NCBI GenBank assembly: GCA_013368325.1
Contig: JAACJK010000008.1
Span: 124,001 to 188,000, forward strand
Source: Ephemerocybe angulata
Lineage: Eukaryota; Basidiomycota; Agaricomycetes; Agaricales; Psathyrellaceae
DNA length: 64,000 nt
Direction of reading: 5' to 3'
Position 1 is the stretch's first letter; each line of letters begins with the position of its first letter. A program made the position numbers and the translations under genes. Below the pieces are notes generated by a model. The model ran no database searches and had not been told where the DNA came from. It saw nothing but the letters and a program-made list of their open reading frames with translations. This document shows, piece after piece, positions 20,529 through 35,784 of this stretch.

Positions 20529-21653
20529 TTACAGCTCGTTTGTCCACTCTATGACGCGAGACTGAGACTGACGCGCTTGTCCAATTACATAGCTCGATCC
20601 ATCGTCGCCGATGGCTGTGGTGGTCATCGTTGGCGGCAGTGCGTATTTCGGCTGGAGTGTCGTCGGAGGCGTGTCGTCGGTGAGGGTGGTGACAAGGAGG
20701 ACAGGCGGAGGTGTTGGCTGAGTCGATGCACGATGGGGGTAGTCGCAAGCCTTATCTCGAAGCTGAAGCAGGATGGCATCCGTGAATGGGAGAGAGAGGA
20801 AGCAATGGCGCGTGCGATCATGTAAATTAGACACATAGACACGAATGAGATCAATTCCACGCACCCCAGGACAGCCAGCCATCGGCGTCCTCGAGCGTCA
20901 GAGTCCCCTCGCCTAACTCAGGAATTTCAGGCTTTCGCATCATTTCCCCAGCTCGCAGACACCTCCATGCTCCGTGTCCACACTCCAGGGTGCTTGCGCG
21001 GCGGCGCCCAACGTCACTTCGCTCGTGCTCCACATCATTTCACGCACCCAGTAGCTTCGCTGCTGTTTGCTTGTCCGCGCTACCGTACTCGTCGATGGCG
21101 TCCTAGCGATACAGGTGAGTACAAATACACTCAGTAGCAAAGGTATTTACTCACCTATACCCCTCAGCCTCTATTCGTCCGCGGTTCGGATTGCCGTGCA
21201 CTGCGCGCGTGCACCGCCTACCCTTCAAGCACCTTCTGAATGCAGGCTTCCATCGTAGGACTTGTAGTAATTTCCTTCATCTTGCGCTATTTTCTCAGCT
21301 ACGTTCCACAATATGAGGGACAGAGGGTGGGTGTTCAATGCTCTGGCAAGACGTGATTGCGTGTGCTGTCCGGCAATGGGTAAGGCGAAGCGACGACTGG
21401 AGTCTGCCAGCATATTCAAGATAAGTATCAAGGATAGGGCCCGGTGCTCATATGGGAGCAAAGAACGAGTGTCGGAGAACTGAGAGAAGTTCGTGGATCG
21501 TTGCTCCAGACCGACATCCGCTGACAGAGGTAAAACTGAGCATGTTGACATCACAAACAAATCACAAAGGACATGGACATAGTCGCGGAGGTGGTAGGAG
21601 GCCACACCGCAGATAGTTTTAAGACTGTCTAAAAAGCGCAGCTTTTCTAGCAC
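20529..21653 (-). CDS. Possible hypothetical gene
   Basis: Several protein-like stretches lie in order on the minus strand with plausible splice sites between them. A 142-residue frame begins at 21653 (LEKLRFLDSLKTICGVASYH). Next come DAIDEYGSADKQTAAKLLG near 21060-21110, LGEGTLTLEDADGWLSW near 20880-20925, and LRDKACDYPHRASTQPTPPP running to WTNEL* at 20529. An intron of about 100 nt (GTGCGT to TTCAG) would join the last two. The phases between the first pieces do not resolve cleanly, and I recognise no family. It may be a gene, a pseudogene or chance. Confidence 0.22.
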
Positions 21654-22410
21654 AGAATCTTCGGTTCAAAGAGACAGCTGCAAGGAGATGATGTTAGGAC
21701 GTTGAAAGCAGAGAGAGCAAGCGAGCAGCACCGAATTCGGTGATTACGCTAGCCTTAGTCATGCTTACAAATGATGATCCGATCAAAATTTTACCACTGA
21801 ACCTGAATTTTGAAGGGCACAGAACGATTCCGCTAAAGACGGACTCGTAATGTGGCGGGTGCTTGATCGGAGCATGCTGTTCCTACATAGTGTGTACGGT
21901 GCATGCCTATGCACTCAGTAGGTAGAAGCACAGTAGACACTGCCCGGAATAATACAGGGCGACCCGCGAGGTACACCTTAACAGATGCCTTGGTCCCTGC
22001 GGAAGAACCACACTGCCCAGGCCGTAATGCAAAACTTTTAGCCGCACATTTTCTTGCAGTGCCAGTACATACCGTTAACCTTGCCACTCACTTTTGACGA
22101 TGAGCCAAACGGGGTGGAAGAACAGAGTGTGTTGCACATTGCAGAGTTTGCAGCCTACATACCTCTACCTCTTGTCTAAAGGAGAAGAGATGACATGTTA
22201 CAGGAGCTAGATGGAGAACCAGGGTCCCATCAAGAGAGTGGAAAGAGACAGAGGGCGAAAAGAAAACTGTAGTCGTCCATCCACAGGCTGCCAGAGAAGG
22301 GGTTACAGCAAGTCATACGATGCCGAGGAACGGCTGATCAAATCATGGGACACGATTATGCAACTCACCAATTAGGAACTTACCTTCCCAGTATAGAAAT
22401 CTGCCTGATG

Positions 22411-22487
22411 GCCCCAAATTGCCCCCAATTCCCGATGGACGCTAAAACCTTCCCACTTTTTCAAAGTGTCCAGGAATTCGTGGATTT
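22411..22487. repeat. Short dispersed repeat, copy 1
   Basis: Contains ATGGACGCT, then AAAACCTTCCCACTTT and AGTGTCCAGGAAT in that order, shared with 22804-22876. The origin is unknown; it could be a fragment of a degenerate transposable element. Confidence 0.5.
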
Positions 22488-22803
22488 GGTATCAAAAGCG
22501 CAATGGACATAATAAATAGACATGAAGTAACTGCAACCTGTACTTATACTACTATAGACATACACAAGGGAATGTATGGGCACGATGCCAAATAAATCAT
22601 GGGACAAAATCATGGGACATAATTACACTGATCCGAAATCCCGCAGATATATATCCAATCATATGCGATTTTTCCATTTTATGGACATTCTGGGCCTGAT
22701 ACAAGTCAAAATACGATAGAGCGCGGAAATGATTTGCCTGTTATTGCTGATTAGTACACAATTTACTAACTAGGAAGTTATCGCCTTTTAGGGAAGGTTG
22801 CGA

Positions 22804-22876
22804 AGTCGCCCCAAATCCAAATGGACGCTCCGTCGACAAAACCTTCCCACTTTCAGTGTCCAGGAATAGAGTGGTC
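22804..22876. repeat. Short dispersed repeat, copy 2
   Basis: Shares ATGGACGCT, AAAACCTTCCCACTTT and AGTGTCCAGGAAT, in the same order and orientation, with 22411-22487; spacing differs by a few bases. Confidence 0.5.
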
Positions 22877-23703
22877 TGTGCTAGCGAGTAGTACTATGGT
22901 TAGATATCTGTGAGATCTGTGACGCTCTCGCCTACGAGTGCGAGCATGAGGGAAGGAACTTGCCAGTGATTGGGTTGCCCACCAAAGAGCCGCCGGCTGG
23001 GCCTCGGACATAGCATGAAACTTCGGCAATTGAGAGGAGACTCTGCCTACAGCTGAATTTAACGATAATATAGGAATTCGCCAAAGTACTCTGTGGGTAT
23101 CCTGGGGACCTTTCCCAGCTTTTACTTTCTTATCGCCAGTTTCAAATTCAATACCTTCTCCTCAGCACCCCCGCACATCCTGTGCTATTATATTGGCCAG
23201 CTTTGTAAGAGACAATCCACCGAGTTAGGTCTCCAAGTTCCCAGATATGCACTATTAGCTGGCGGATTTCGCTTCAGTAAGAAAACTAAGGGGTTTGCTT
23301 GCTATGGGTGTTAAGATTTTCAGTGAGGCGAGACGGCTCCGTTCCCTTTTCCAGGGAGAAACTGCCCTAAGCAAATTAAAATCGGTAAAAAGAAACTATG
23401 GTCACCAATACCGTTAGGCTTCTGAAGGTGTTTACTTGGGATGGGAGGATTTGGACATCGAGACCCTCGCCTGAGCTTCCTTCGGCATTCCAGGTTTTGC
23501 CTTCTGGACTTCCTTTCTACCATCGCACTAGCCATAATCTGCTGTATTTCTAGGCGACTACTAGACCGCGTAGAGCTCTCAATGTACATTTTGGCTTCGG
23601 TAAGGTATGTGCCAAAACGGCCAGAAGTAGAAGTTAGGGGCTGATACCATCAACTGGACCGGCTCACAGCTTGAACTTGGACCACCACCACCAATTTACC
23701 GCT

Positions 23704-26531
23704 ATGGAGGTTTCTATGCTCTTGACGCTCCCAACAGCGTCCAATGGCGTGCAATTCCTGAGCCAGACACCCTCAGCTCATCGGATAGACGGGTCGGCAT
23801 CTCCTCGTCGCAAAATCGCACGTTTGGAGACCGACTCTGATACATCTACTAGGTCGAAATCGACGGTTTTGAAGGGGCCGATAACTATTCGAGTGCAGAG
23901 TGACGATAACGGTGCGTAATACTTACGAAGGATGAGGCTCGTACTGAAGGTTCGCAGCTTTCAAGGCGCCTGCCAGGGGTGTGGCGACCAAGCAGGAATT
24001 GCTCCGAGCCTGCGTGCACGAGATCATGGACGAAACGCAGGAAGATCTGCGCCCATTGAAGAGGGCGACGTACGAGAAGGTTTACCGGACGTGCCGCTCG
24101 GTCATCCTTGACGACGATGGCGGGGCGCACCTTTACGACAACGTGTTTCATAGAGAAGTGCGAGACGCTCTGCGAAGGATTGCGGCCACGCTCATTGCGA
24201 CGAAGGAGGAGGCCGTGGCTTGGATTGCGACCCTGGTGAAGTACTGTAAATGGTTCGAGAAGCGAATTGTGCGTGTACTACTGGCTCCCCGTCCTTTCAG
24301 TGCATTGACGATATTCTTTAGGCCCTCCTTGAATCCCTCCTGACGTACCTCGACCAAGTATACGTCGTGAATCACAGCTCAACACGAGTATCATTACAGT
24401 ATGTTCTTTTATTGCTCTTCCAAGCCTACGCTGCTTATGGATCCGCAGTGACGAAGCGTATCATCTTTTCGCACAAGGTATCTTCGGGAACGCGCAAGTC
24501 GCCGAGCTGCTCCGTTCCTGCGTCGGAACATGGCTGGAGTGGGAACGCGAGACGCACAGTATCGCCAGCAATCGCGCCGTCATCCCAGAACTTGTCGAAT
24601 ACCTCACCATCCACAAGCAGTTCTCGGCATTCGAACAATACTACATCGATACCACCAGGGAATACTACCAGAGGGAATCTGACCAGACCCCGCAAGACGA
24701 TGCGTTCGAATACTTTAAGAGGGTCCAAGCGAGGATCGCAGAGGAGGATGAGCGGGCGAGGGCTGTCCTTCCCGTTGGGAGCTGGGGAGTCGTCCGGCAG
24801 GTCACGGAGACGTCTCTCCTCGACGGCAAAGTCGAATGGCTGTCAAATTCTCGTAAGTCGACTTGCGAAAGCACTGACCAAATCGTACTGATCGATCGTA
24901 GTGCTACCTGAACTCATGGACGCACGAGATACCACGACTCTCGGGGAGATGTACAAACTCTTCAGCCGTGTTGACGGTCTGAAGCCGCTCCAAGAAGCGT
25001 TCAAGTTTTACATACAGAGGGTCGTGCAGAGCATCGTTACAGACGTACAGCGGGATGAAGATATGGTCCAGCGCCTCCTCGATTTCAAAGCGCAGGTTGT
25101 CAATGTCATCTCCAACTCCTTCGTCAAATCCACGACAGCGAACGAAGGTAGCAGCACCGAAGCCACGCAGCCGGACTCGACATTCATCAGCGTCATGAAC
25201 AATGCCTTTACGTTCGGCTTCCGATCGCGCAGAAACAAACCGGCGGAGATGATCGCGAAGTATCTGCACCTAGAGCTGAGGAAGGGTCAGCGCACTTTGA
25301 CCAACGCCGAGTATCAGGCCAAACTCAACGCAGCGCTGGAGATGTACCGCTACTCGGAAGACAAGGATGTATTCAGGACGTTCTACCATCGCATGCTGGC
25401 GAGGAGGTTGTTGATGTCGACGAGTGCGTCTGACGATTTCGAGGCTGCGATGCTGAAGAAGCTGAAAGAACGTGAGCGATCTCTTTTAACGTGTGGACCG
25501 ACACTTATATAACTCCTTAGAATACGACCCCGAATTCGGAATGGGCGAGGACATGTTCAAGGATTTGAATGTGTCCAAGGATATGATGAAGGCATATCAC
25601 GCTTCGAAGGCCGAGAACGAAAGAGCGCAGAGGCTCAACGTATTCGTTCTCCAGCGCAGTGCATGGCCGTTCACCGTACCATTGACACTCCCCACACTCC
25701 CCTCTGAGGTATGCTTGATTCCGTACCCGCTCTTTGCCTGCCGGTTGTTAACTGTGATGTACAGATGCAGAAAGACCTTGAACAATACGAAGCATTTTAT
25801 AAACTCCAGCACTCCGGTCGCTCTCTCAAGTTTGACCATGCACTTGGAAGCGCTGTTTTGAAGGGGCGGTTCAGCAATGGTGTTAGGGACCTCACGGTCA
25901 GCTTGTACCAGGCGATCGTGCTCTTACTTTTTAACAGCCAGGAGGAGATCGGGTTCGCAGAGATCAAAGCGAGGACGCAGATGGGTGCGTATTCATCTTT
26001 GACATTCTAGTCATTCTGCGCGCTGAACACCACACAGAGGACGGAGAGCTTAGGAGGACATTGCAAAGTCTTGCCTGTGGAAAGAAGAAGGTTTTGAAGA
26101 AGACCCCGCCTGGGAGAGATGTTGATGATGACGATGTGTTCCGATACAATGCCGACTTTTGGGACGAGAGGGCGCGTGTACACATCAACTCTATTCAAGC
26201 CAAGGTCACGGTACGCCCACCTCTTACTTTCACCTTTTGATTTGGTTTATTCAACAACTTATACTCCCTCGTAAAGACCGAAGAAACGCAGAAGACGAAC
26301 GAGGCTATCGAAGGCGACAGGAAACACTATCTGGACGCCGCGATCGTGCGCATCATGAAGGGCAAGAAGGAAATGACGTTCGAGCAGCTCAAGGTCGCGA
26401 CCATCGACGCCGTCAAGAACCACTTCGCGCCGAGCGTGAATTCGATCAAGGAGAGGATTGATGTGTTGGTGGAAACGGAGTATTTGAAGAGGAGTGATGA
26501 AGACTGGCATTTATTCCAGTACGTAGCCTGA
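23704..26531 (+). CDS. cul4: Cullin-4
   Basis: Cullin-4 is the scaffold of CRL4 ubiquitin ligases, which use DDB1 adaptors in replication, repair and chromatin control. The start MEVSMLLTLPTASNGVQFLS precedes a disordered, basic N-terminus (SPRRKIARLETDSD). Cullin repeats follow across many exons (VYRTCRSVILDDDGGAHLYD; YLTIHKQFSAFEQYYIDTTR). The cullin-homology region has NKPAEMIAKYLHLELRKGQR, ELRRTLQSLACGKKKVLKKT and PPGRDVDDDDVFRYNADF, which are closer to CUL4 than to CUL1 or CUL3. The neddylation site lies in AAIVRIMKGKKEMTF, and the protein ends HLFQYVA at 26531. Intron borders such as those after AQRLNVFV and KARTQM were placed by homology. The gene appears complete. Confidence 0.93.
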
Positions 26532-29084
<2,553 letters not shown>

Positions 29085-30967
29085 ACATTCATTCGAGGGC
29101 CAGTCTAGCGAGCACAATCATTTATCTATCTATTACAACATTCCTATTCGAAACTTGAATGCTCGACGTTGCCACTGTTGATACGGGCCCGGACCCCGCT
29201 TTGTCCGCCGGTGACGGGTGAATGGACATACAGAGCGCCCTTGGGCCTTGGGCGCCTATTACTCGAGGAGGCATCTAGCCAGATCAGGCCTGCCAGTGGC
29301 ACATCCATACCTCTCCGCGGACAGCCATTTATTCATTCGTGTGGGCACGAGTGCGAGACGCCGCTTGCATGGATTCGGTGCCTTGATTCTTTTACCATGG
29401 TCTCGTAAGATGCGAGCTCTTGGCCACTCGGAACGAGGGAAAGGGTGGCCGAGGTGCCCACGGTCTGTCGTTAAGCATGAGGGCCTGGATCGAACCTGCA
29501 GAAGCGGCATTTCGTACATGTACTATACTCTTGTGAACGGTCGTCGTGTAGCAATTATGTTTGAATTGCAGGACATGGTCACGGTCAGAATAGCGATGAG
29601 GTGAGGGCCGAGGCCTGTGTGAGGCCTGTGAGGTGTATTCAACATCGGCTAGTTGGTGATTTATTGGGGGTTTCTAGGGTGGATTGTATTGAACGGTGGT
29701 GGTGGTGTGGGTGTGGGTTTGGATTTCTGGGATCATGGGAGAGTTCTTGGGTGGGGGTGACCCTTAGGTTCGCTCTACATTGACAATGTCAAGTTTCAAC
29801 AAGTGTATTTTGTGTATGTCCTTCTAGGTGTGAAAGGTCATGGGTACGTTCTGTGGTCTGGTTGGGTCTCAGAACGTGATATGCTCTATCTGTGATGTTG
29901 GGAGTGGAGGCTGTAGATGGACTTCGGATTTTAATCTTGAGTCTCTGGGTAGGATCGAGAGATTCTTAATGCAGGATCAAGTATGCTTAGCGCCCACAGG
30001 TGTGGGCTGGGCCCTAGCTGCTCAAGGTCAAGTGCACCCGTACAGGGCGGGCAAGTACCGTTTGGGACCTGGGGCCGTTTAAGCAACTCGATAGCTAGGA
30101 CTCTAGGAGAGATAATTGACCTGTCCACAAGAAGATAACGCATGTACATGTTCCGCATCGACCGAGGTGAGCGCACTTGTGTCTACTTGTGTGCAAGTAT
30201 GGGGCGAATGGAGCCTCTCTATTATTCAGGCGAGTCGAGCTCGCTTCCGATCCGTCGTCCTGTGGTTCCTCGTCGCGGGGACAACGTTGACGCCGCGGCG
30301 AGGTCAGGGCTGGTCAGGGTATGACATACTATGACACTATGGCCAGCGAAGATCGTGCCTTCTTTCGAGCTCCCAGCTCGTTGACACCGGGGAATCATCC
30401 AGAAGATCGTCTGTCCTCGTGGTGGGCACTTTCTGTCGCACTCTTGCTGGAGATAAGAAAAAATGGTGCGGTGGAGATGTTGTTCTGCACCGACAGGCTG
30501 GACTTCGGGTCAGACGACCTGCGCCTCATCGTTCCCTTCAAGTCGGAGGGCTGTATCCTGCCATTTTCAGACCACGGGGGTGGCGTTTGGGTAGATTCTC
30601 TTGACGTATACGGTCCCAGAGGAGAAAATAAAGGGGTTTCTGATGGGGATGGGTGCAATTAAGTGATCAGAGATCAGTGATGGTAAAGCAGCCGCCGCGG
30701 CTGCCGGCTAACCCCGAATTGAGGTCCTGCTCCCAGGTTTCAGGGCGGTTGCTCTCGCCAGCCGCCGTTCTTGCGCTTCCGTTTAATTCTTGTTCCTTCA
30801 ATTCTCCTTCGTCTTTCGCCATTTTGGCTTTCTTGTTGTTGTGTACACTAGCGGGCTGACGACGAGCACGACGGCTACGACAACGACGACGACCTGTTGT
30901 TCTATTACTGTTAGCGAGAGCGCAGACGCCCATCTAGCCTTGGTCAGGGAAGTCACATCGAGCATCC
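29085..30967. other. 1.9-kb interval upstream of the G-alpha gene
   Basis: No gene is supported. A 113-residue open frame (30321-30662) has no motif. A G-rich stretch occurs near 29690-29760. The last 300 bp (pyrimidine-rich, with GACGACGAGCACGACGGC-like triplets near 30858) are probably 5' leader and promoter of the G-alpha gene. Confidence 0.35.
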
Positions 30968-33643
30968 ATGGGGTCGTGTATTTCAGCACCGACGGGGGTG
31001 GAGTCTTCAGAAGAGGAGAAGGCGCGGAATAGGGAGGTTGAAAGGCAGTTGAAGGAGGTCAGCACCCAATTTCATTCCGATACCCCTAGAAAGCACCTTC
31101 TGACCGTTGTCGGTCAGGCGAAGGCGAAAATGGCAGCGCAGGTCAAGGTTCGTAGAGTTATGCTCAAGCGTATGAAACTGGGACGTATTACGATCCTGAT
31201 CTATGGGTATCGTATGGCAGGTCCTGCTTCTTGGGTCAGGCGACTCTGGAAAGTCAACGATCCTGAAGCAAATGCGGCTGATACACAAGGTGCCGTTCAC
31301 ACCACAAGAAATCGAATCATACCGCCAGCTTGTCTTCGACAACCTTACGCGGGGTATGGCTTACTTGCTTGAGTCGATGGAGGACATGGACCTCAAGGTC
31401 ATGGAGGAGAGCGAACAGTACGTTGACCTCATCATAGGTGCTCGCGACCTCAGGGACTCGGAGCCCTTCCCAATGTCATACTACAAGCCATTCAAGGTCC
31501 TGTGGAGCGACTGTCACGTACGACAAGCATGGCAGCGGGGGAATGAAGCGGCTCTACCTGAAAAGTGAGTGGCATGAGCTTGATAGAAGCTGAAGCTGGA
31601 CCGTATTTGCTAATATCTCCCCCCTAGCCTAAACTACTTCTTCTCATCACTAGACCGGTTGTTCGACCCAGAGTATCAGCCTACAAACCAGGACATCATC
31701 CAATGTCGAGCAAGAACTATCGGTATCACAGAGACGACCTTTACGTTGCGGGACCATGAGATGCTTATGGTGGATGTTGGTGGGCAGAAGAGCGAGCGTC
31801 GGAAATGGATTCACTGTTTCCAGGATGTCACTAGCATTCTGTTTCTGGTCAGCCTGAGTGGTTATGATCAATGTCTGGTGGAGGACAAGGATGCGGTGAG
31901 TAGTCTCTCCCTATGATATCTCGAGGACGACCCTAACATAACTGTTGCACGTAGAACCAAATGCAGGACGCGATGACGATCTGGGATTCAATATGTCATT
32001 CACAGTGGTTCAAACAGACATCAATAGTGAGTTGTTATCTCTGCAGCTCGATTGTCCTATATGTCTAAACTCGACCGTTACAAGATCCTCTTCCTCAACA
32101 AGAACGACCTATTTGAACAGAAGATCCCGACGTCGGATATCAAGAACTTCTTCCCAGTAAGTATCGTGAACCGATGCTTACCCTCCTATCACCCCCACCG
32201 GGGTGAACGGACTAATTTCCCTTTCGATTCATCCTCCTCCTAAACACCACTGCTGACCCTCTTTATCAGGACTTTGATGGCGAGTCAGGCGACGTGCGGG
32301 CAGGCCGGGAATACTTCAAGAAACGGTTTGCAAAACTTGCGCAGAAAGCGGGACGCTCGAAAGATCGAGAGATCTACATCCAGTATGACTTCGTTATCTA
32401 TTGCCTGCATGTCGGCGCTAATCATACTTACCACTTCCAGCATCACCACCGCCACGGACACGGCCATGCTCAGAGTAGTTATGGCAGCAGTTGAAGGTGC
32501 GTTTCTGTATTGATTCTCCTACTCTCATTTGCCCTTTTCTGACAATCTTCTTTCTTTAGAGTGAGTCTTTCCGTCCGTCTTTCCCCCACGTTCGCATCTT
32601 CTTTGGTGTGCTTTTTTCATCCCTTTCCCATTTAACCTTTTCATCTCTTGCATCGTCATGGACGCTCGAAGCTCAACTCCCTTCTTTCCTCCTTTCTCAC
32701 TATTCGTAGCATCGTTCTTCGTTCGAATCTCGAGACGGCGGCGTTGATTTAGGGTTGGCATTGGGGAGAGTGCAGCTCCGCGTTCAATCTGCCTATTTTT
32801 TTTGTTGCTTCTATTTCGCTCTCTTTATTACGCATTTTCGTTTTCGTTTTCGGGGAATGTATCATTATCACTTTTAACTGCCGGTTTCCGTTGAGCCCAG
32901 CCTGGCAGCCGCTCTTTCGCCCGCGCCTTCCGCTTCTTCCTTCCTTTGATTCACCCTCTCATCATCATCTTCTGCACACGTCTATCTATCCTTTTTCCTT
33001 CTTCTTTTCCTTTTCTTGCACTGGTATGGGACTAAACTCATTAATGATTCGTTCTTTTATGCACCTCCCTCTCTCTTCGACTGTATCAACGATCGATTAT
33101 TCGGGCAAATTGCGCACACACAAACAAAAACGAAACGCCGCACGCACGAACGCGACCAACGGCTTGTCTCGAACACATCCGTCCGGTCGGCGCCTCCGCC
33201 ATGATTGGGACTGGCTGTCATCCGCCCGTCAACGCATCACGCCATCATCCTCTCATCCTCGGAATCGACCCTTCTCTCCCGGAACCTGTCTGCCGCCCGC
33301 CCGCTTCAAACGTTATCCCCTGCTGTTCCTGGCGCCCGACGATCGACCTACCGACCGAATGTCCACCTGCCCCGCACCGTGCTTCCTTCTCCAATCTTCC
33401 ATGTCGCTCGGTCAACCTGCACGACGACGCATGTGCAACGCGTTATCAACGCGCCTATCTCTTCAACATCAACCTGGACCGTCGCGACCCGCCGCCGCAC
33501 GGAACCGAATTGACTGATCACACTTTGTGGTTTTCAGCTCTATTGTCAGCAAAAATGTGAGTTGTTGTTTTACTTAGGTGTTTTGGTATGGTTATAGCTA
33601 AATGGGATTGGTGTGCGTATAGATTCGCGATATCATGCTGTAG
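30968..33643 (+). CDS. Heterotrimeric G-protein alpha subunit
   Basis: The start MGSCISAP is an N-myristoylation/palmitoylation site. Exon 1 is 30968-31057 and exon 2 (30 nt) 31118-31147. Exon 3 from 31221 carries the P-loop LLLGSGDSGKSTILKQM. Switch I reads RARTIGITETTFTL, switch II DVGGQKSERRKWIHCFQDV, the base-binding motif NKNDLFEQKIP and the TCAT-like motif TTATDT. Frame is clear to VVMAAVE at 32496. The next acceptor (32559) is followed by A and then a strong donor GTGAGT. Reading through gives only GAG TGA (stop 32562-32564) and a protein without its C-terminal helix. Using the A alone as an exon, then 33538-33556 and 33623-33643, yields D-SIVSKN-IRDIML*, which aligns without a gap at the junction to G-alpha C-termini. 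Coordinates assume this model; the short form remains possible. Confidence 0.85.
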
Positions 33644-34521
33644 ATGCAGCTGTCCAGCCTAGGTCTGGCGATTCTCTGCGATTCTCCGAAGCTTGTTGAA
33701 GGGAGCATACCAGACTGGGATGATACCACCTGGGTGTGGCGCGTAGCTTTTGTTGTGATGCCACGCGGCGAGGGAGGTGTGCCTGGGCGTTGGCTGGTGT
33801 TGGTTGGCTTGCTTGCTTTGATTTGGTGGGCGCTCTAAAGCCTAAGGCGGCTTTCTTTCGTGATATTCTTTTTTGCTGATTTTTTTGCTGGTGACGGGCT
33901 CATCGATGGAGTGATACCTCATACCTACTTACCACGGCAAGGCACGATTGCATGCTATGTATGTATCATCGGGTCCTGTTGGCTGGCTGGCTGGCGGCGT
34001 GGGCCATCCATCCATCTTCTTCGGCTTGGTCGTCTTTTTACTTGTAGCTCATCGATCTCGATCCCCACTCGTTCTTCCTACTTGCTGTTCCTTGGATGCA
34101 GATACCCATACATACTGGAACTACTTACTTACTGTCCCTTGCACACGCTCCCTCGACGCTTTCATTTACGCCTAATTTATCCACTTCCTTCGGTTTTCTC
34201 TTTCTTTACCCATCCTCCGTATACTCAAATGCACCTATTCCTGCTAGGCCCTCTCTGAACTTCGCGTCCTCCCGTTTATCCGGAGTGTGTACCCTCCTTC
34301 TGCAGCTGCGTCTGCGACGTGTGCGTTGCGTAAGCCTTCGATACGCAGCGATAGGCGCGCGTCTACTGCACGTGCACCTCAGAATTCGGCTTCCGCCGTC
34401 CTTTATTCCCACATTTTGCCGCCTGCAGAGCGGCGGCTTTGCACAAGATTCTGTCTCTCCACCACCACCACCACCACCATCGTGAATGATACCCTTTGAA
34501 TACCCATAACCCTTTAATATC
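33644..34521. other. Intergenic, with a CAC microsatellite
   Basis: No gene is supported. A perfect (ACC)n tract lies at about 34460-34480. The rest is pyrimidine-rich and probably holds the G-alpha 3' end and the hydrolase promoter. Confidence 0.4.
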
Positions 34522-35433
34522 ATGGAATCTGCAACGTTTGGACACGTTAGAGAAGATGGACTGGTTGAACTTCCCACTGGAGTCGCGCTGCAATTCCAAC
34601 TTATTCCCCCACCGCGAAACCAGCCTCTACGGGGACCAGGAGGTAGCAGGGAAGGAAAGCTCGCTGTTTGTATACACCCTTGGTCATGGCTGGGAGGAAG
34701 GATGAATGACCCGTACGTCGAAGCATTTCCTGGGATTTTGCGAACTGTGGACGGAAGAAGATCTGACCTTGATTTAAAAGCGTTTTGCATTCGCTTACGG
34801 GTGTACTACAAGAGCAGGGGTACCACATTCTTCGGTACAATTCGCGTGCGGTTGGGCGCTCGACGGGGTGGGCATCGTTTACTGGATTTGATGAGGGCAG
34901 GGATCTTGAAGCTATCGTCCAATGGGTCGTGCGCGAAGTGAAGGACGTTGTAATATCCACCGTGGTGATCATTGTAGGCGATGACCATTTGGTTTGGAAA
35001 GGGTTCATTCTTGAATACTCACATTAAATGTCTGCAGGGCTACTCACATGGTGCGCTCATTACGACTCTCCACCCGACGCTGGACCAGGACCGGCTCCCC
35101 TTCAAGCTGGCTTACGTCCTGCTCTCATATCCACTTGGTACACGCGGAATCTTGACCCGGTTCAAGGGGTCGTATTATCAGCAGAAGCTGGACGACCTTG
35201 TCTCGTCTGGGAAATCGAAGGTGCTTGTTGCTTTTGGAGGCCATGACGAGTTCACTGCGTTCGGAAAGTACAATGCATGGGCTGCCCAACTTCAAAGCAA
35301 GGCGTTTGAGGAGCCCGATACTGGAGAGAAGGTGCTCCGCGTTCTCGCGGTCCCCGACGCGTCCCATTTTTGGCTGGACGAGACGCATGATATCCTCTGC
35401 GCTGAATTGTCGAGCTGGCTGTCCAGCCTGTAG
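34522..35433 (+). CDS. Alpha/beta-hydrolase-fold protein
   Basis: The protein starts MESATFGHVREDGLVELPTG and has CIHPWSWLGGRMNDP on strand 3. It then reads GYHILRYNSRAVGRSTGW, the typical 'YNxRGxGxS' loop of serine hydrolases. The nucleophile elbow GYSHGAL follows a 60-nt intron near 34973-35038. The acid is in AFGGHDEFTAFG and the His in VPDASHFWLDE, completing the triad. It ends SSWLSSL at 35433. Two introns are used, the first from a GTACGT donor after NDP. Close relatives in fungi are small cytosolic hydrolases; the substrate is not predictable. Confidence 0.85.
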
Positions 35434-35784
35434 GTACTACCGGTATGTTCATCCACTTGTGTGACTACATACGTTCTGTCTGAATGAATCGTGGTGGCTT
35501 GTATTTTTTCACTGTAGCATCGGGCGCTTAGGTCCTGTCGGCCGTGTTCCCCATGATCCCCTGGCTCAACTGCCATTTCTGAGCACAATAGCTACCGCCT
35601 GGTACCGAGTCAGGAGCATGGATACTACATAGATGTATATCATTCGCAATGTGGTGGTATGGCATTTGTGCGGCTTTTGTCCTTTCTCGAAAGAGGTTTC
35701 ATGCTTGTCAGTCGGTTGTGATGCTAGCAGGCTGCACTCCTTTTCTTTCCTTTCTCCAGATCGTGCTCCTCCCCAGCGCGCACG
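35434..35784. other. Intergenic, nothing recognised
   Basis: A 351-bp gap between two plus-strand genes. It should contain the hydrolase 3' end and the glutaminase promoter. No motif stands out. Confidence 0.3.

Larger units (their letters stand above)
21654..23703. other. Gene-poor interval upstream of cullin-4
   Basis: No supported gene. The sequence becomes more AT-rich. It holds two diverged copies of a short repeat (22411-22487 and 22804-22876) and several ATCATGGGACA-like words (22343, 22597, 22610). The promoter of the cullin gene must lie near its right end. Confidence 0.35.

Noticed and set aside
33201..33560. 119-residue plus-strand open frame in the G-alpha 3' region
   Set aside because: Pro/His-rich, no motif, and overlaps the proposed long intron; considered chance in pyrimidine-rich DNA.
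34460..34480. CRISPR-like or coding repeat
   Set aside because: Simple ACC trinucleotide microsatellite without spacers. No CRISPR array is present anywhere, as expected for a fungus.
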